Origin: Alphaproteobacteria bacterium
Lineage (GTDB): Bacteria; Pseudomonadota; Alphaproteobacteria; RF32; CAG-239
Assembly: GCA_015062345.1 (NCBI GenBank)
Contig: SUUV01000015.1
Location: forward strand, 1-37,652
Length of the DNA stretch: 37,652 nt
Direction: 5' to 3'
The notes beneath the pieces were generated by a model that was not told the origin of the DNA, did not search any database, and saw nothing but the letters and a program-made list of their open reading frames with translations. The first letter of the stretch is position 1. Every line of letters starts with the position of its first letter. Positions 23,344 through 32,896 of the stretch are shown here, piece after piece. The position numbers and the translations under genes are program-made.

Positions 23344-24402
23344 CTATTCTTTTTTGCTTAATATTTTTCTGATGGATTTTTTCCGATTCGGCAAACTTAT
23401 TTTACGATACATATATACGGCTATCGGCACACCCAAAAGCATACCCCACAACCCGATAACACTGTGAGCTATATACAAAATGATAAGTGTCATCACCGGA
23501 TTTATACGCATAATTGAAGAAACAATACGCGGATTTAAAATGTATGTTTCAATCATATGAATGCCTATAATCATCACGATTGCCCAAAAACCAAGCTCCA
23601 TACCGCCTGTGTTTACCGCCATTAAGACAATCGGCACAGAAGATATTATCATACCTAAAACCGGTATCAGTCCGCACATAAACACAATTGTACACAACAG
23701 AGCAATGGCTTTAATATCTAAAACATACAAACACATAGCCGTCAAAATGGTGTTTATTGTAGATATCAAAAGTTGGGCTCTGAAGTTTTCACCGACAACT
23801 TTGGCAAAAAGCATTATGCTATCGGCAGTTTCTTTATATGAATCGGCAAGTTTTGTATATCGTAAATTTTTAACCCCTTTGGATAAATGCGGTAAATCAA
23901 GCATAATTAAAAAACTAAACAACATAGCCAAGAAAAACCAACCAAAATAGTGCAGGCCTTTTTCTATTATGCTTCTGACCACAGTCCAAACACTTACAAG
24001 CAATGTATCCGGAAACAGTGCCTCTTTTATCTGTGGCAAAAGAGGAGAGATAAATTCATTTCCGGCAAGGTTTGTGCTTAACCATTCTTTGGTAGATTTA
24101 ATGCTATTTGGCAATTGGTCCGTAAACGACATGGCCTCAGCCAATAATTTGGGCGGTACAATAGTTAAAAATGCAATTACCCCGATTAAAAATAAAATAT
24201 AGATTCCTATTACAACGGCTTTACGGTTTATATTATATCTTTGGCGAATATAACCTGTTATACCCGATACGATAAAACACATAATGAATGTAATGAACAC
24301 CAGACCGAACATATCTCGAAAAAGATATAAAAGTCCCATAAAAGTTGCCCAAATAAAATATGCTCGGTTAACTTGAATAAACTTTGAAATATCAAATATC
24401 AT
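23344..24402 (-). CDS. AI-2E family (PerM-type) membrane permease
   Basis: 352 residues with about eight hydrophobic segments: pairs near residues 13-50, 62-85, a long soluble stretch 86-150, then 152-172 and 200-330. The C-terminal signature is present: CGLIPVLGMIISSVPIVLMA, IETYILNPRIVSSIMRINPVMTL, and GLWGMLLGVPIAVY. The AI-2E/PerM family includes putative autoinducer-2 exporters and Na+/H+ antiporters, so the substrate is open. GAGG lies 7 bases before the ATG. The M29 gene lies upstream on the same strand, across a terminator-like hairpin. Confidence 0.9.
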   Translation of the reverse strand: MIFDISKFIQVNRAYFIWATFMGLLYLFRDMFGLVFITFIMCFIVSGITGYIRQRYNINRKAVVIGIYILFLIGVIAFLTIVPPKLLAEAMSFTDQLPNSIKSTKEWLSTNLAGNEFISPLLPQIKEALFPDTLLVSVWTVVRSIIEKGLHYFGWFFLAMLFSFLIMLDLPHLSKGVKNLRYTKLADSYKETADSIMLFAKVVGENFRAQLLISTINTILTAMCLYVLDIKAIALLCTIVFMCGLIPVLGMIISSVPIVLMAVNTGGMELGFWAIVMIIGIHMIETYILNPRIVSSIMRINPVMTLIILYIAHSVIGLWGMLLGVPIAVYMYRKISLPNRKKSIRKILSKKE

Positions 24403-24525
24403 ATTTTTACCTCATACTACTTGAGTTTGATTAAATTATTTAATGGTATTATGATTTATATCTCAAAGTATAATTAAGTTTGAGGCAAAAGCAAGAAAAA
24501 ATATTTAAATTGCATTTAAAATGAA

Positions 24526-24557
24526 CCCCCTCGTTATAATAAACGAAGGGGAATTTT
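24526..24557. terminator. Hairpin after the M29 aminopeptidase gene
   Basis: CCCC-CTCGTT and AACGA-AGGGG (24526-24551) pair with one mismatch; T-run on the plus side, weaker T content on the minus side. It sits directly after the M29 stop. Confidence 0.6.
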
Positions 24558-25679
24558 TTACATTGCCGTAAGTTTGAGTTCGTCGGGATTAAGGCATTTG
24601 AGCTCATCAATCACGAACAAACCGTTATCACGGATAAGAACATCGTCAAAATAAATTTGACCGCCACCATAGTCAGGTGTTTGGATAAGCACCAAGTCCC
24701 AATGGATTGCCGATTTGTTGCCGTTAGGTGCACTCTTATAGCAGTTACCGATTGCCATATGCAAAGAGCCTGCAATTTTTTCATCAAACAAAATATTGCA
24801 AATATCTTTGGTGATGAAAGGATTTACACCTAAGGCAAACTCGCCGACATAACGAGCGCCCGCATCTATGTTAAAGATGTCTTCAAGGTCTTCTTTGTTA
24901 CCATTATGCTCACAGTTGACGATTTTTCCGTTTTCAAACCACAGCTTGATGTTGGCAAATTTCTTTCCGTCCATATGGCTAGTGGTATTAAAACGGATAA
25001 CACCGTTTATCGAATCTTTTACCGGAGCCGAATATACCTCTCCGTCCGGAATGTTTCTGTGCCCTGAGCATACAACTGCGCCGATGCCTTTAATCGAAAA
25101 CGAAATGTCTGTTTCCGGAGCGACGATTCTAACCTTATCGGTTTTGCTCATCAGCTCGGCCAGTTTGTTCATAGCAGGCTCCATCTTTGAGTAGTCAAGC
25201 AAACATGCATCAAGCAAAAAGTCTGTAAACTGCTTGGTTGACATACCGGCCTCATAAGCCATCACATCGTTGGGGTAACGAAGTACGCACCAACGAGTGT
25301 TATCTACTCGGTAACGCAGAACTTTTGCGAAACACTGACTATAATCAGCCTGACTTTCATCTGACACATCAGATGCGTCATACGGATTTGTCATACTTGA
25401 AAATCCGATATACACATCCATATGTTTCATCAGCTCCAGATGAATTTTGCAATGTTCGTCAATCTGCTCCTTGTCGGCATATTTTAGCATTGCGTTGGTA
25501 AAGCGAATGTCGTTCAAAAAATAGAACGGAATGCCGCCTAACTTAACAGTTGCCTCAATAAATGCCTCAAACATCGGGATAGATTTAAGACCTTTGGCGT
25601 CAATAAAGACCTTCTCGCCGGGGACGAGATTTACGGAATTTTTCATTACATTTTCCGCTAGTTTTTGTACTTTGTTCAT
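24558..25679 (-). CDS. M29-family aminopeptidase
   Basis: 373 residues from the ATG at 25679. M29 enzymes are dimetal aminopeptidases (AmpS/PepS/aminopeptidase T). The family signatures are clear: SGHRNIPDGEVYSAP, the GEFALGVNPFI strand, the DEKIAGSLHMAIGNCY segment and SAIHWDLVLI, carrying Glu, His and Asp metal ligands. I start at MNKVQKLAENV; an in-frame ATG 81 bases earlier overlaps the promoter. No Shine-Dalgarno is visible (AATAATTATTCATATT before ATG). It has its own promoter, so it is not just read through from glgP. Confidence 0.9.
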   Translation of the reverse strand: MNKVQKLAENVMKNSVNLVPGEKVFIDAKGLKSIPMFEAFIEATVKLGGIPFYFLNDIRFTNAMLKYADKEQIDEHCKIHLELMKHMDVYIGFSSMTNPYDASDVSDESQADYSQCFAKVLRYRVDNTRWCVLRYPNDVMAYEAGMSTKQFTDFLLDACLLDYSKMEPAMNKLAELMSKTDKVRIVAPETDISFSIKGIGAVVCSGHRNIPDGEVYSAPVKDSINGVIRFNTTSHMDGKKFANIKLWFENGKIVNCEHNGNKEDLEDIFNIDAGARYVGEFALGVNPFITKDICNILFDEKIAGSLHMAIGNCYKSAPNGNKSAIHWDLVLIQTPDYGGGQIYFDDVLIRDNGLFVIDELKCLNPDELKLTAM

Positions 25680-25710
25680 AATATGAATAATTATTTGGTT
25701 TCTGACTTGG

Positions 25711-25739
25711 ATTTTATGTCTTTTTTGTGCTTTTGTCAA
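25711..25739 (-). promoter_or_regulatory. Sigma-70-type promoter of the M29 gene
   Basis: On the minus strand TTGACA (25739-25734), 17 bases, TAAAAT (25716-25711), with a leader of about 25 bases. Confidence 0.65.
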
Positions 25740-25744
25740 GTTTA

Positions 25745-25790
25745 AAAATGTAATAGCCACATTTTTTTTAGTTTAATGTGGCTATTTGCT
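25745..25790 (-). terminator. Terminator after glgP
   Basis: A perfect 12-bp stem AATAGCCACATT/AATGTGGCTATT (25752-25786) is followed on the minus strand by ACATTTTTAAA. Confidence 0.85.
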
Positions 25791-25806
25791 AAATTAAACA
25801 AAATGT

Positions 25807-28272
25807 TTAAGCAACCGGTTTAATATGCCAAATGTTTTTAGCATAATCCATAATGGCTCTGTCGCTTGAAAAATATCCGATTCTGGCCACATTCAATATG
25901 GCTGATTTGTTCCATTTTTCTCTATTAAGATAGTCTGTTTCAGCCTTATGCATTGCATTGTTAAAGTCTTCCAAATCGGCCAAAATGAAGAAATAATCCC
26001 GATTTAAGAGTTCTTCTACAATCGGCTTAAACAACAACACTTTGTCTTTTTCACAGAACATACTCGAATTTAGGGCATTTAAGATGCGTTTGATATAATC
26101 CGATTTTTCGTACAAATCTCTTGGCTTGTAAGATTTTCTCATCTCTTTGATTTTTTCATCTCTTAAACCGAAAAGATAAAAATTATCTTCGCCGACGGCT
26201 TCTCTGATTTCGATGTTTGCGCCGTCATATGTACCAACGGTTAAAGCGCCGTTTAAGGCAAATTTCATATTGCCGGTACCGGAAGCTTCAAAGCCTGCGG
26301 TTGAAACCTGCAAACTGATATCTGCGGCCGGAATTAGTCTTTCCGCCAATGACACTTTATAATCGGGCATAAAGATAACCTTAATGGCATCATTAATTCG
26401 AGGGTCATTGTTTACAACATCTGCCACATTGTTAATCAACTTAATTATAAGCTTGGCAAAAGTATAAGACGGAGCGGCTTTTCCTGCAAATATGTAAGTT
26501 TTGTTCTTAATGGGGCGAACATTGTCTTTAATGATGGCCAAATAATCGCCGATAACTTGCAATATGGTCATCAATTGGCGTTTATATTCATGAATGCGTT
26601 TTGCATGCACAATGTAGATACTGTCGGCATTAATAACCGTACCCGTGGCCTTAAAGGCCAAAAAGGCCATGCGTTCTTTATTGCGCTTTTTGATTTCATC
26701 AAATTTATTGATAAAATCTTTGTCATCAACAAACTTTTCAAGTTTATGTAAATCATCTAAATCGGTTATCCACTTTTGGCCGATTTTATCCGAAATTAAA
26801 TCTGCCAAAGCAGTGTTTGCGTGCAACAACCAACGACGAGGTGTTATGCCGTTTGTCACATTGGTAAATTTTTCCGGCCATAGCTCGTAAAACTCCGGTA
26901 CAAGTGAAGTTTTAATCAGGTCTGAATGGAGCTTTGCCACACCATTGACCGAGAAAGAACCGACAATGGACAAGTTTGCCATGCGGATAATCTGAGAATC
27001 GCCTTCACCGGACACAATGGATATTTTTGCAAGCTTGGGCGAATTGTTACCAAATTTTGTTTTTGCAAATTCAATAAACCTGCGGTTGATTTCATATATA
27101 ATTTGCAAGTGGCGAGGCAATAACTTACCCAAAATGCGAGTCGGCCAAGTTTCTAAAGCTTCGGGCAGTAAGGTATGGTTGGTATAAGCAAAAATTCTTG
27201 AGGTAATATCCCACGATTCGTCCCATTCCAAACCATATTGGTCAATGAGCAGTCGCATCATTTCGGCAATGGCAAGCGCAGGGTGTGTATCGTTTAATTG
27301 AATACAAACATAATCGGGCATCTTGTCAAAGTCATTGCTTTTTTCCAAAAATCGGCGAATGATATCTTGAATTGCGCAAGATACAAAGAAATATTGTTGG
27401 GTTAAACGAAGTGTCTTACCCGATTCTACCGCATCGGAAGGATACAAAACTTTAGATATGGTTTCAGATTTTATTTTTGCTTTTACGGCTTCAATATATC
27501 CGCCTTCGTTAAACACATTGATATCAAGTTCGGCATCGGATTTTGCCGAGAACAAACGCAAATAGTTTACCGATTTTCCGTTATAACCGACAATCGGAAA
27601 ATCGTACGGAATACCGTATAAAGTTTGCGTATTTACCCAAGTAAAATAGGGTTTGCCGTTTGCACCCATATAACTTTCGACATTTCCGTAAATCGGAATA
27701 GAAACTTTCCTGTCGTTGCGGGCAAATTGCCAAGGCGAATCTTCACCGAGCCAACTGTCGGCCTGTTCAATTTGCCAACCGTTATCAAACTTTTGCTTAA
27801 ACAAACCGAATTGATAGTTAATACCATAACCGAAACCGGCCAATCCCAATGAGGCCATTGAGTCAAGATAACAAGCGGCTAATCTTCCCAAACCACCGTT
27901 ACCTAAAGCGGGGTCATATTCGGCATTATAAATTTCTTCCATGGTAAGATTTGGAAAACCGTCAATTTCAATATCTTCAATGAGCTTAAACAAACCTAAG
28001 TTGTGCAGATTGTTTTCAAGCGAGCGACCGATTAAATATTCAATCGAAAGATAATAAACTCTCTTACTGCCGGCTTTATTATATCTGGCAATGGTTTGAT
28101 ACATTTTATCCATGGCAAATTCTCTAACTGCCAAGGCAATAGCTTGTAAGGCCTCCTCTTTGGTAAGTTCACAGGCTCTTTTGCCGATAAAATATTTGAT
28201 ATAGTGTTCAATGGAAAGTTTTAAGCGAGCTTTATCAATTTCATTGATTACATTAGTTGCTTCTTTTTTCAC
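25807..28272 (-). CDS. glgP: Glycogen/alpha-glucan phosphorylase
   Basis: 821 residues, full length (GT35). It releases glucose-1-phosphate from glycogen or maltodextrins using PLP. The PLP lysine is about K670 in EASGTGNMKFALNGALTVGT. Other signatures: RVYYLSIEYLIGRSL, NGGLGRLAACYLDSMASLGL, LNDTHPALAIAEMMRLL, and IYIVHAKRIHEYKRQL. The start codon is GTG with AGGAG 6 bases upstream. No other glycogen genes are in the window. It is divergent from tolC across 163 bases and ends at a strong terminator. Confidence 0.97.
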   Translation of the reverse strand: MKKEATNVINEIDKARLKLSIEHYIKYFIGKRACELTKEEALQAIALAVREFAMDKMYQTIARYNKAGSKRVYYLSIEYLIGRSLENNLHNLGLFKLIEDIEIDGFPNLTMEEIYNAEYDPALGNGGLGRLAACYLDSMASLGLAGFGYGINYQFGLFKQKFDNGWQIEQADSWLGEDSPWQFARNDRKVSIPIYGNVESYMGANGKPYFTWVNTQTLYGIPYDFPIVGYNGKSVNYLRLFSAKSDAELDINVFNEGGYIEAVKAKIKSETISKVLYPSDAVESGKTLRLTQQYFFVSCAIQDIIRRFLEKSNDFDKMPDYVCIQLNDTHPALAIAEMMRLLIDQYGLEWDESWDITSRIFAYTNHTLLPEALETWPTRILGKLLPRHLQIIYEINRRFIEFAKTKFGNNSPKLAKISIVSGEGDSQIIRMANLSIVGSFSVNGVAKLHSDLIKTSLVPEFYELWPEKFTNVTNGITPRRWLLHANTALADLISDKIGQKWITDLDDLHKLEKFVDDKDFINKFDEIKKRNKERMAFLAFKATGTVINADSIYIVHAKRIHEYKRQLMTILQVIGDYLAIIKDNVRPIKNKTYIFAGKAAPSYTFAKLIIKLINNVADVVNNDPRINDAIKVIFMPDYKVSLAERLIPAADISLQVSTAGFEASGTGNMKFALNGALTVGTYDGANIEIREAVGEDNFYLFGLRDEKIKEMRKSYKPRDLYEKSDYIKRILNALNSSMFCEKDKVLLFKPIVEELLNRDYFFILADLEDFNNAMHKAETDYLNREKWNKSAILNVARIGYFSSDRAIMDYAKNIWHIKPVA

Positions 28273-28370
28273 GATTTTCTCCTATTTAAAATACCCAATT
28301 ATCCAATATGCTACATAAAAATGTTTGAAATTTAATTAACAATATAGGATTATTTTTTTAAAAATAAAAG

Positions 28371-28399
28371 TTGCAAATTGCTCGATTTTAGTAGATAAT
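28371..28399 (+). promoter_or_regulatory. Sigma-70-type promoter of tolC
   Basis: TTGCAA at 28371-28376, 17-base spacer, GATAAT at 28394-28399, 36 bases before the ATG. Confidence 0.55.
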
Positions 28400-28435
28400 T
28401 TGCCGGACTAATACAAATTTGAACAGGAATATACG

Positions 28436-29788
28436 ATGAAAAAAAGCTTTTTATTTACATTGCTTACAGCTACAACCGTTGCCACAAACGCATATTGCGG
28501 TGATATCTTTGATGCAATGGGCAGCGCCTATAACAACAACCCCACATTGGAAGCAAGTCGTGCGTATTTGCGCTCGGTTGATGAAAATGTTGCAATTGCA
28601 AAATCGGGTTTCAGACCAAAGTTATCCGTTCAGGGCTCATATCGTGACACTCACTTGCATAATGATGTCGTTCAAACCGATACCGGATATGATGAAAGCG
28701 TAAGCATACAAGCAGAACAATCAATTTTCAGCGGTTTTTCAACCTATAACAGTGTTAAAGCCGCAAAAGAAGGCGTGAAGGCCGAACAAAGCAACTTGTC
28801 AAATGTTGAACAACAAATTTTGTTGGAAGCTTCAACGGCATATTTAAATGTTTTGCGTGATACTTCAATTGTTGATTTGCAAGAAAACAATGAAAAGCTG
28901 TTAAAAAAGCGTTTAGATGAAACAATTGAGCGCTTTAATGTCGGTGAAGTTACCAGAACCGATGTTTCTCAAGCCGAGGCTCGTCATTCACAGGCTATTT
29001 CGGATCGTATTGCCGCTCAAGGAAATTTGGCAGCTTCAAAAGCAATTTATACTCAAATTGTGGGGGAAAATCCGTCAGATTTGGTTGAGCCCGAAGGTTT
29101 ATCGGCTCTGTTCCCCACCTCTCTTGATGATGCTTTAAGCTATGCCAAAACAAACAACTATGGCTTAAAAGCAGCCCAAAGTGCCTTAGAATCAAGAAAA
29201 CATACGGTAAATGCCAATACAGGCGCTTTGTTGCCTAATGTGAGCTTTGTGGCTATGAACACTCGTGGACAATCGTATAATTCATCAACCAAAGACCCCG
29301 AGACCAACAGCTATATTTGGGAAGCTCGTATGTCTGTTCCGTTGTATAATTCTGGTGAGACCAGAGCCAAAATTCGCCAAAGCAAATATCAAAAATGGCA
29401 AGCTCAAGAACAGGTTTTGGAGGCCGAAAGGGCGATGATTTCATCAGTTAACAGCAATTGGGAATATATGGTATCAAATAAGGCTCGTATCCAATCGGTT
29501 AAAGACCAAATTAAGGCTTATGAAATTGCTTTAGACGGTGTTCAGCAAGAAGAAGCATTGGGTAACAGAACGGTTTTAGATGTTTTGGATGCTTATCAAT
29601 CGCTGTTAAACTCTAAGGTTGAAGAAGTTAGAGCCAGACGAGATTACTATGTTTCGGGTATGCAACTTTTGATGTCTATGGGCAAACTCACCGCTCAAGA
29701 TTTGAAACTCGGAGTTGATATTTACGATGCCAAAAAGCATTCAAAAGAAACTGCCGGTAAATGGTTGTCTTTATCTGTTGAAAAATAA
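28436..29788 (+). CDS. tolC: TolC-family outer-membrane channel
   Basis: 450 residues with a signal peptide (to about AYCG, residue 22). TolC trimers form the outer-membrane duct for type I secretion and efflux pumps. Two structural repeats are visible, each with long helices: DIFDAMGSAYNNNPTLEASRA...VAIAKSGFRPKLSVQGSY, and the second with GLKAAQSALESRKHTVNANTGALLPNVSF. The conserved ERFNVGEVTRTDVSQAEAR and NRTVLDVLDAYQSLLNSKVEEVRARRDYY motifs are present. AGGA is 7 bases before the ATG. In alphaproteobacteria tolC is often followed by a PopZ/DUF2497 gene and valS, as here. No inner-membrane pump gene is adjacent. Confidence 0.93.
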   Translation: MKKSFLFTLLTATTVATNAYCGDIFDAMGSAYNNNPTLEASRAYLRSVDENVAIAKSGFRPKLSVQGSYRDTHLHNDVVQTDTGYDESVSIQAEQSIFSGFSTYNSVKAAKEGVKAEQSNLSNVEQQILLEASTAYLNVLRDTSIVDLQENNEKLLKKRLDETIERFNVGEVTRTDVSQAEARHSQAISDRIAAQGNLAASKAIYTQIVGENPSDLVEPEGLSALFPTSLDDALSYAKTNNYGLKAAQSALESRKHTVNANTGALLPNVSFVAMNTRGQSYNSSTKDPETNSYIWEARMSVPLYNSGETRAKIRQSKYQKWQAQEQVLEAERAMISSVNSNWEYMVSNKARIQSVKDQIKAYEIALDGVQQEEALGNRTVLDVLDAYQSLLNSKVEEVRARRDYYVSGMQLLMSMGKLTAQDLKLGVDIYDAKKHSKETAGKWLSLSVEK

Positions 29789-29836
29789 AATTTATCTGCT
29801 ATGATGATAAAAAAAGCAGGAAATTAAAGGTAAACC

Positions 29837-30151
29837 ATGAACAAAGACCAAGAAGATTTATCAATAGATGAAATACTTGTTTCCATAAGAAATGTTTTAT
29901 GGGAAAAACAGGTTGAAAAAAGCGCCTCGCGTTCATGCATAAGAGATTATGCCAAAGAACGCGAAGGCGATGTTTTTGTTCTGACACCGCAAATGCTTGC
30001 AAAAAACTGGGATATCCCTTACGAATATGCAAATTGGGATTTTGATGATGTTGCAGCCAGAATTTTGCACAAATATTCTGAGTTTTTTGCCATGCAAGAA
30101 ACAAATGACAAGAAAGAAAGCGTCCGAGTGATGGTAAAGAAAGGTTATTAA
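29837..30151 (+). CDS. Short PopZ/DUF2497-like protein
   Basis: 104 residues. The N-terminal DLSIDEILVSIRNVLWEK matches the conserved EEILASIRRII helix of PopZ/DUF2497, used in Caulobacter PopZ for client binding at the cell pole. DVFVLTPQML resembles the later VLELT motif. The oligomerising C-terminal helices of PopZ are not recognisable: the rest (WDIPYEYANWDFDDVAARILHKYSEFF) is different, and the usual ~180+ residues are cut to about 100. Position between tolC and valS is the typical alphaproteobacterial one. AAGG lies 6 bases before the ATG. It may be a reduced PopZ. Confidence 0.75.
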   Translation: MNKDQEDLSIDEILVSIRNVLWEKQVEKSASRSCIRDYAKEREGDVFVLTPQMLAKNWDIPYEYANWDFDDVAARILHKYSEFFAMQETNDKKESVRVMVKKGY

Positions 30152-30191
30152 AAAGTGCGTTTGCCTTTTAATCTTTCTTGAAAATGTTATG

Positions 30192-30220
30192 TCTGCCCTT
30201 TTTTTAAGGGTTTTTGTGTT
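30192..30220 (+). terminator. Weak terminator-like hairpin before valS
   Basis: CCCTT and AAGGG flank a T-run (30197-30213), then GTTTTTG. The stem is short, so it may only reduce read-through into valS. Confidence 0.4.
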
Positions 30221-30241
30221 TAATAAAAGCAGGAAAAAAAT

Positions 30242-32881
30242 ATGTTAGAAAAAAATTATAATCCGAAAGATTTTGAAGAAGAAATTTATAAAAACTGGGA
30301 AGAAAACGGCGATTTTAAGCCTGATATGAGAAGTGACAGTGAAGCATTTTCAATTGTAATTCCTCCGCCGAATGTAACCGGTTATTTGCACATGGGACAT
30401 GCTCTTGATGACACATTGCAAGACATTTTGGTAAGATACAACCGAATGCTCGGCAAAAAAGTTTTGTGGCAACCCGGAACAGACCATGCCGGAATTGCAA
30501 CTCAAATGGTTGTTGAACGCAATTTGGCCAAAGAAGGCATCACTCGTCATGATTTAGGTCGTGAAAAGTTTATTGAAACGGTATGGAAATGGAAAGCCCA
30601 TTCCGGCGGCACAATATGCAAACAACTCCGCAGACTTGGTGCATCGTGCGATTGGAGTCGTGAGCGTTTTACCATGGATGAAGGTTTATCAAGAGCCGTA
30701 CTCAAAATTTTTGTTTCACTTTATAAAGACGGGTTGATTTATAAAGCCAAAAAGCTTGTAAACTGGGACCCCAAACTTGCCACGGCGGTTTCTGATTTGG
30801 AAGTTGTACAAAAAGAAACTGTCGGAAAAATGTACTATTATAAATATCCGATTGAAGGAGAAAAAGGCGAGTTTATCCACATTGCCACAACAAGACCGGA
30901 AACCATGTTCGGCGATACGGCAGTTGCGGTTTCAAAAGACAATGAAAAATTAAAACATCTTATCGGTAAAAATTGTATTTTGCCGATTGCAAATCGTATA
31001 ATTCCGATTGTAGCCGATGACCATGCAGACCCAGAAAAAGGAACCGGTGCGGTAAAAATTACCCCTGCTCACGACTTTAATGACTTTGAGGTCGGAAAGC
31101 GCCATAATTTGCCGATGATAAACATTTTAAACGAAGACGCAACCTTAAACGAAAACACTCCGTTTGAAGGTTTAAGTACACAAGAAGCTCGTCAAAAAAC
31201 CATTGAAAAACTTGAAGAACTCGGTTTAATGGAAAAAATTGAAGACCACCCGATGGTCATTCCGTATGGTGAGAGAACAGGTGTTGTAATTGAGCCTTTA
31301 ATGACCGATCAATGGTTTGTTGATGCTCCTAAATTGGCGGTTGAGGCCTTAAGGGTTGTTGAAAACGGAGAAATGCAGTTTGTTCCCAAGTCTTACGAAA
31401 AAACCTATTTTGAATGGATGCGCAACATTCAGCCGTGGTGTATATCTCGCCAACTTTGGTGGGGACACCAAATGCCGATATGGTATGGCCCCGATGGTAC
31501 AATTTTCTGTGAAGAAACCGAACAACTGGCTCAAGCAAAAGCTGATAAGCATTATGGAAAAAAAGTTGAACTAACTCGTGAAACCGATGTGTTAGATACT
31601 TGGTTTTCATCAGGATTATGGGCTTTTTCAACATTGGGCTGGCCTGATAAAACCGAATTTTTGGATACATTCTATCCGACCTCGGTTTTGGTTACCGGAT
31701 TTGACATTATTTTCTTCTGGGTTGCTCGTATGATGATGATGAGTATGTACATGATGAAACGCGTACCGTTTAAAAAATGTTACATTCACGGACTGGTAAG
31801 AGATGAACATGGTCAGAAGATGAGCAAATCAAAGGGCAATACCGTTGACCCGATGGAAACCATTGATACCTATGGTGCCGATGCGTTGCGCTTTTTTATG
31901 GCAGCGATGGAAACTCAAGGTCGAGATGTAAATTTATCTGATTCACGAATTGCCGGATACAGAAATTTTGCTACAAAATTGTGGAATGCCGCTCGTTTTT
32001 GCGAAATGAACGAATGCAAATATAGCAAAGATTTTAATCCTTATGAAGTTAAATCGGCCGTAAATAAATGGATTGTAGCCAAAGCTAATCAAGCCACATC
32101 GGAAGTAACCAAAAACCTAAACGATTACCGTTTTTCAGATGCAGCCAATACGGTATATCAATTTGTTTGGGGAACATTCTGCGACTGGTACATTGAGCTT
32201 TCAAAACCAATCTTTTACGGTGAGGATGCTGAGCAAATTGCCGAAACCAGAGCAACCGCCGCTTGGGTTTTGGATAGAATCTTAATCATTTTGCACCCGT
32301 TTATGCCGTTTATCACAACCAAACTTTGGGATAATACCGAAAATCGTGAAGTTAAGTTGATACATGCAAAATGGCCTGAAATCAAATCTGCCGATGACAA
32401 CACTCAACAAATTGATTGGGCAATTGACTTAATCAGCAATATTCGCTCAATGCGTGCAAGTATGAATTTGCCGGCAAGTGCAAAGCTTGATGTATATCTC
32501 AAAGATATGTCACAAACAAGCATTTCATATTTGCCGCAAATGGAAAAAATTGTTTGTTCATTGGCTCGTTTGGAAAAAATTGAAGTTTTCGAAAACAAAC
32601 AAGAAATCAGCAAAGATATGGTTCAAAGCGTGTTCAGAGAAGGCTTAATTTTAATTCCGTTAAAAGGTGTGGTAGATTTTGCCGCCGAAAGAGAGCGCTT
32701 AAACAAAGAACTTGACACCTTAAACCGCAATTTAGAAGGTTATGAACGCAAACTTTCAAATGCAAGCTTTGTTGAACGAGCTCCGGCAAATGTTGTGGCC
32801 GAAGAAAAGCGCCGCCAAGCCGAAGCATTGGAAAACAAGGCCAAAGTTATTGCGGCTCTAGAGCGAATTAAAGACTTATAA
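30242..32881 (+). CDS. valS: Valyl-tRNA synthetase
   Basis: 879 residues, full length for class I ValRS. Catalytic motifs: PPPNVTGYLHMGH (HIGH-type, residues 50-53) and KMSKS at 526-530. The editing domain between them has TTRPETMFGDTAVAV and GTGAVKITPAHDFNDFEVG. The anticodon-binding region follows, with FCDWYIELSKP, and the C-terminal coiled-coil arm (DFAAERERLNKELDTLNRNL...) is present. AGGA lies about 8 bases before the ATG. The lipoprotein gene starts 15 bases after its stop. Confidence 0.98.
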   Translation: MLEKNYNPKDFEEEIYKNWEENGDFKPDMRSDSEAFSIVIPPPNVTGYLHMGHALDDTLQDILVRYNRMLGKKVLWQPGTDHAGIATQMVVERNLAKEGITRHDLGREKFIETVWKWKAHSGGTICKQLRRLGASCDWSRERFTMDEGLSRAVLKIFVSLYKDGLIYKAKKLVNWDPKLATAVSDLEVVQKETVGKMYYYKYPIEGEKGEFIHIATTRPETMFGDTAVAVSKDNEKLKHLIGKNCILPIANRIIPIVADDHADPEKGTGAVKITPAHDFNDFEVGKRHNLPMINILNEDATLNENTPFEGLSTQEARQKTIEKLEELGLMEKIEDHPMVIPYGERTGVVIEPLMTDQWFVDAPKLAVEALRVVENGEMQFVPKSYEKTYFEWMRNIQPWCISRQLWWGHQMPIWYGPDGTIFCEETEQLAQAKADKHYGKKVELTRETDVLDTWFSSGLWAFSTLGWPDKTEFLDTFYPTSVLVTGFDIIFFWVARMMMMSMYMMKRVPFKKCYIHGLVRDEHGQKMSKSKGNTVDPMETIDTYGADALRFFMAAMETQGRDVNLSDSRIAGYRNFATKLWNAARFCEMNECKYSKDFNPYEVKSAVNKWIVAKANQATSEVTKNLNDYRFSDAANTVYQFVWGTFCDWYIELSKPIFYGEDAEQIAETRATAAWVLDRILIILHPFMPFITTKLWDNTENREVKLIHAKWPEIKSADDNTQQIDWAIDLISNIRSMRASMNLPASAKLDVYLKDMSQTSISYLPQMEKIVCSLARLEKIEVFENKQEISKDMVQSVFREGLILIPLKGVVDFAAERERLNKELDTLNRNLEGYERKLSNASFVERAPANVVAEEKRRQAEALENKAKVIAALERIKDL

Positions 32882-32896
32882 AAAAGGAGAAAATTT

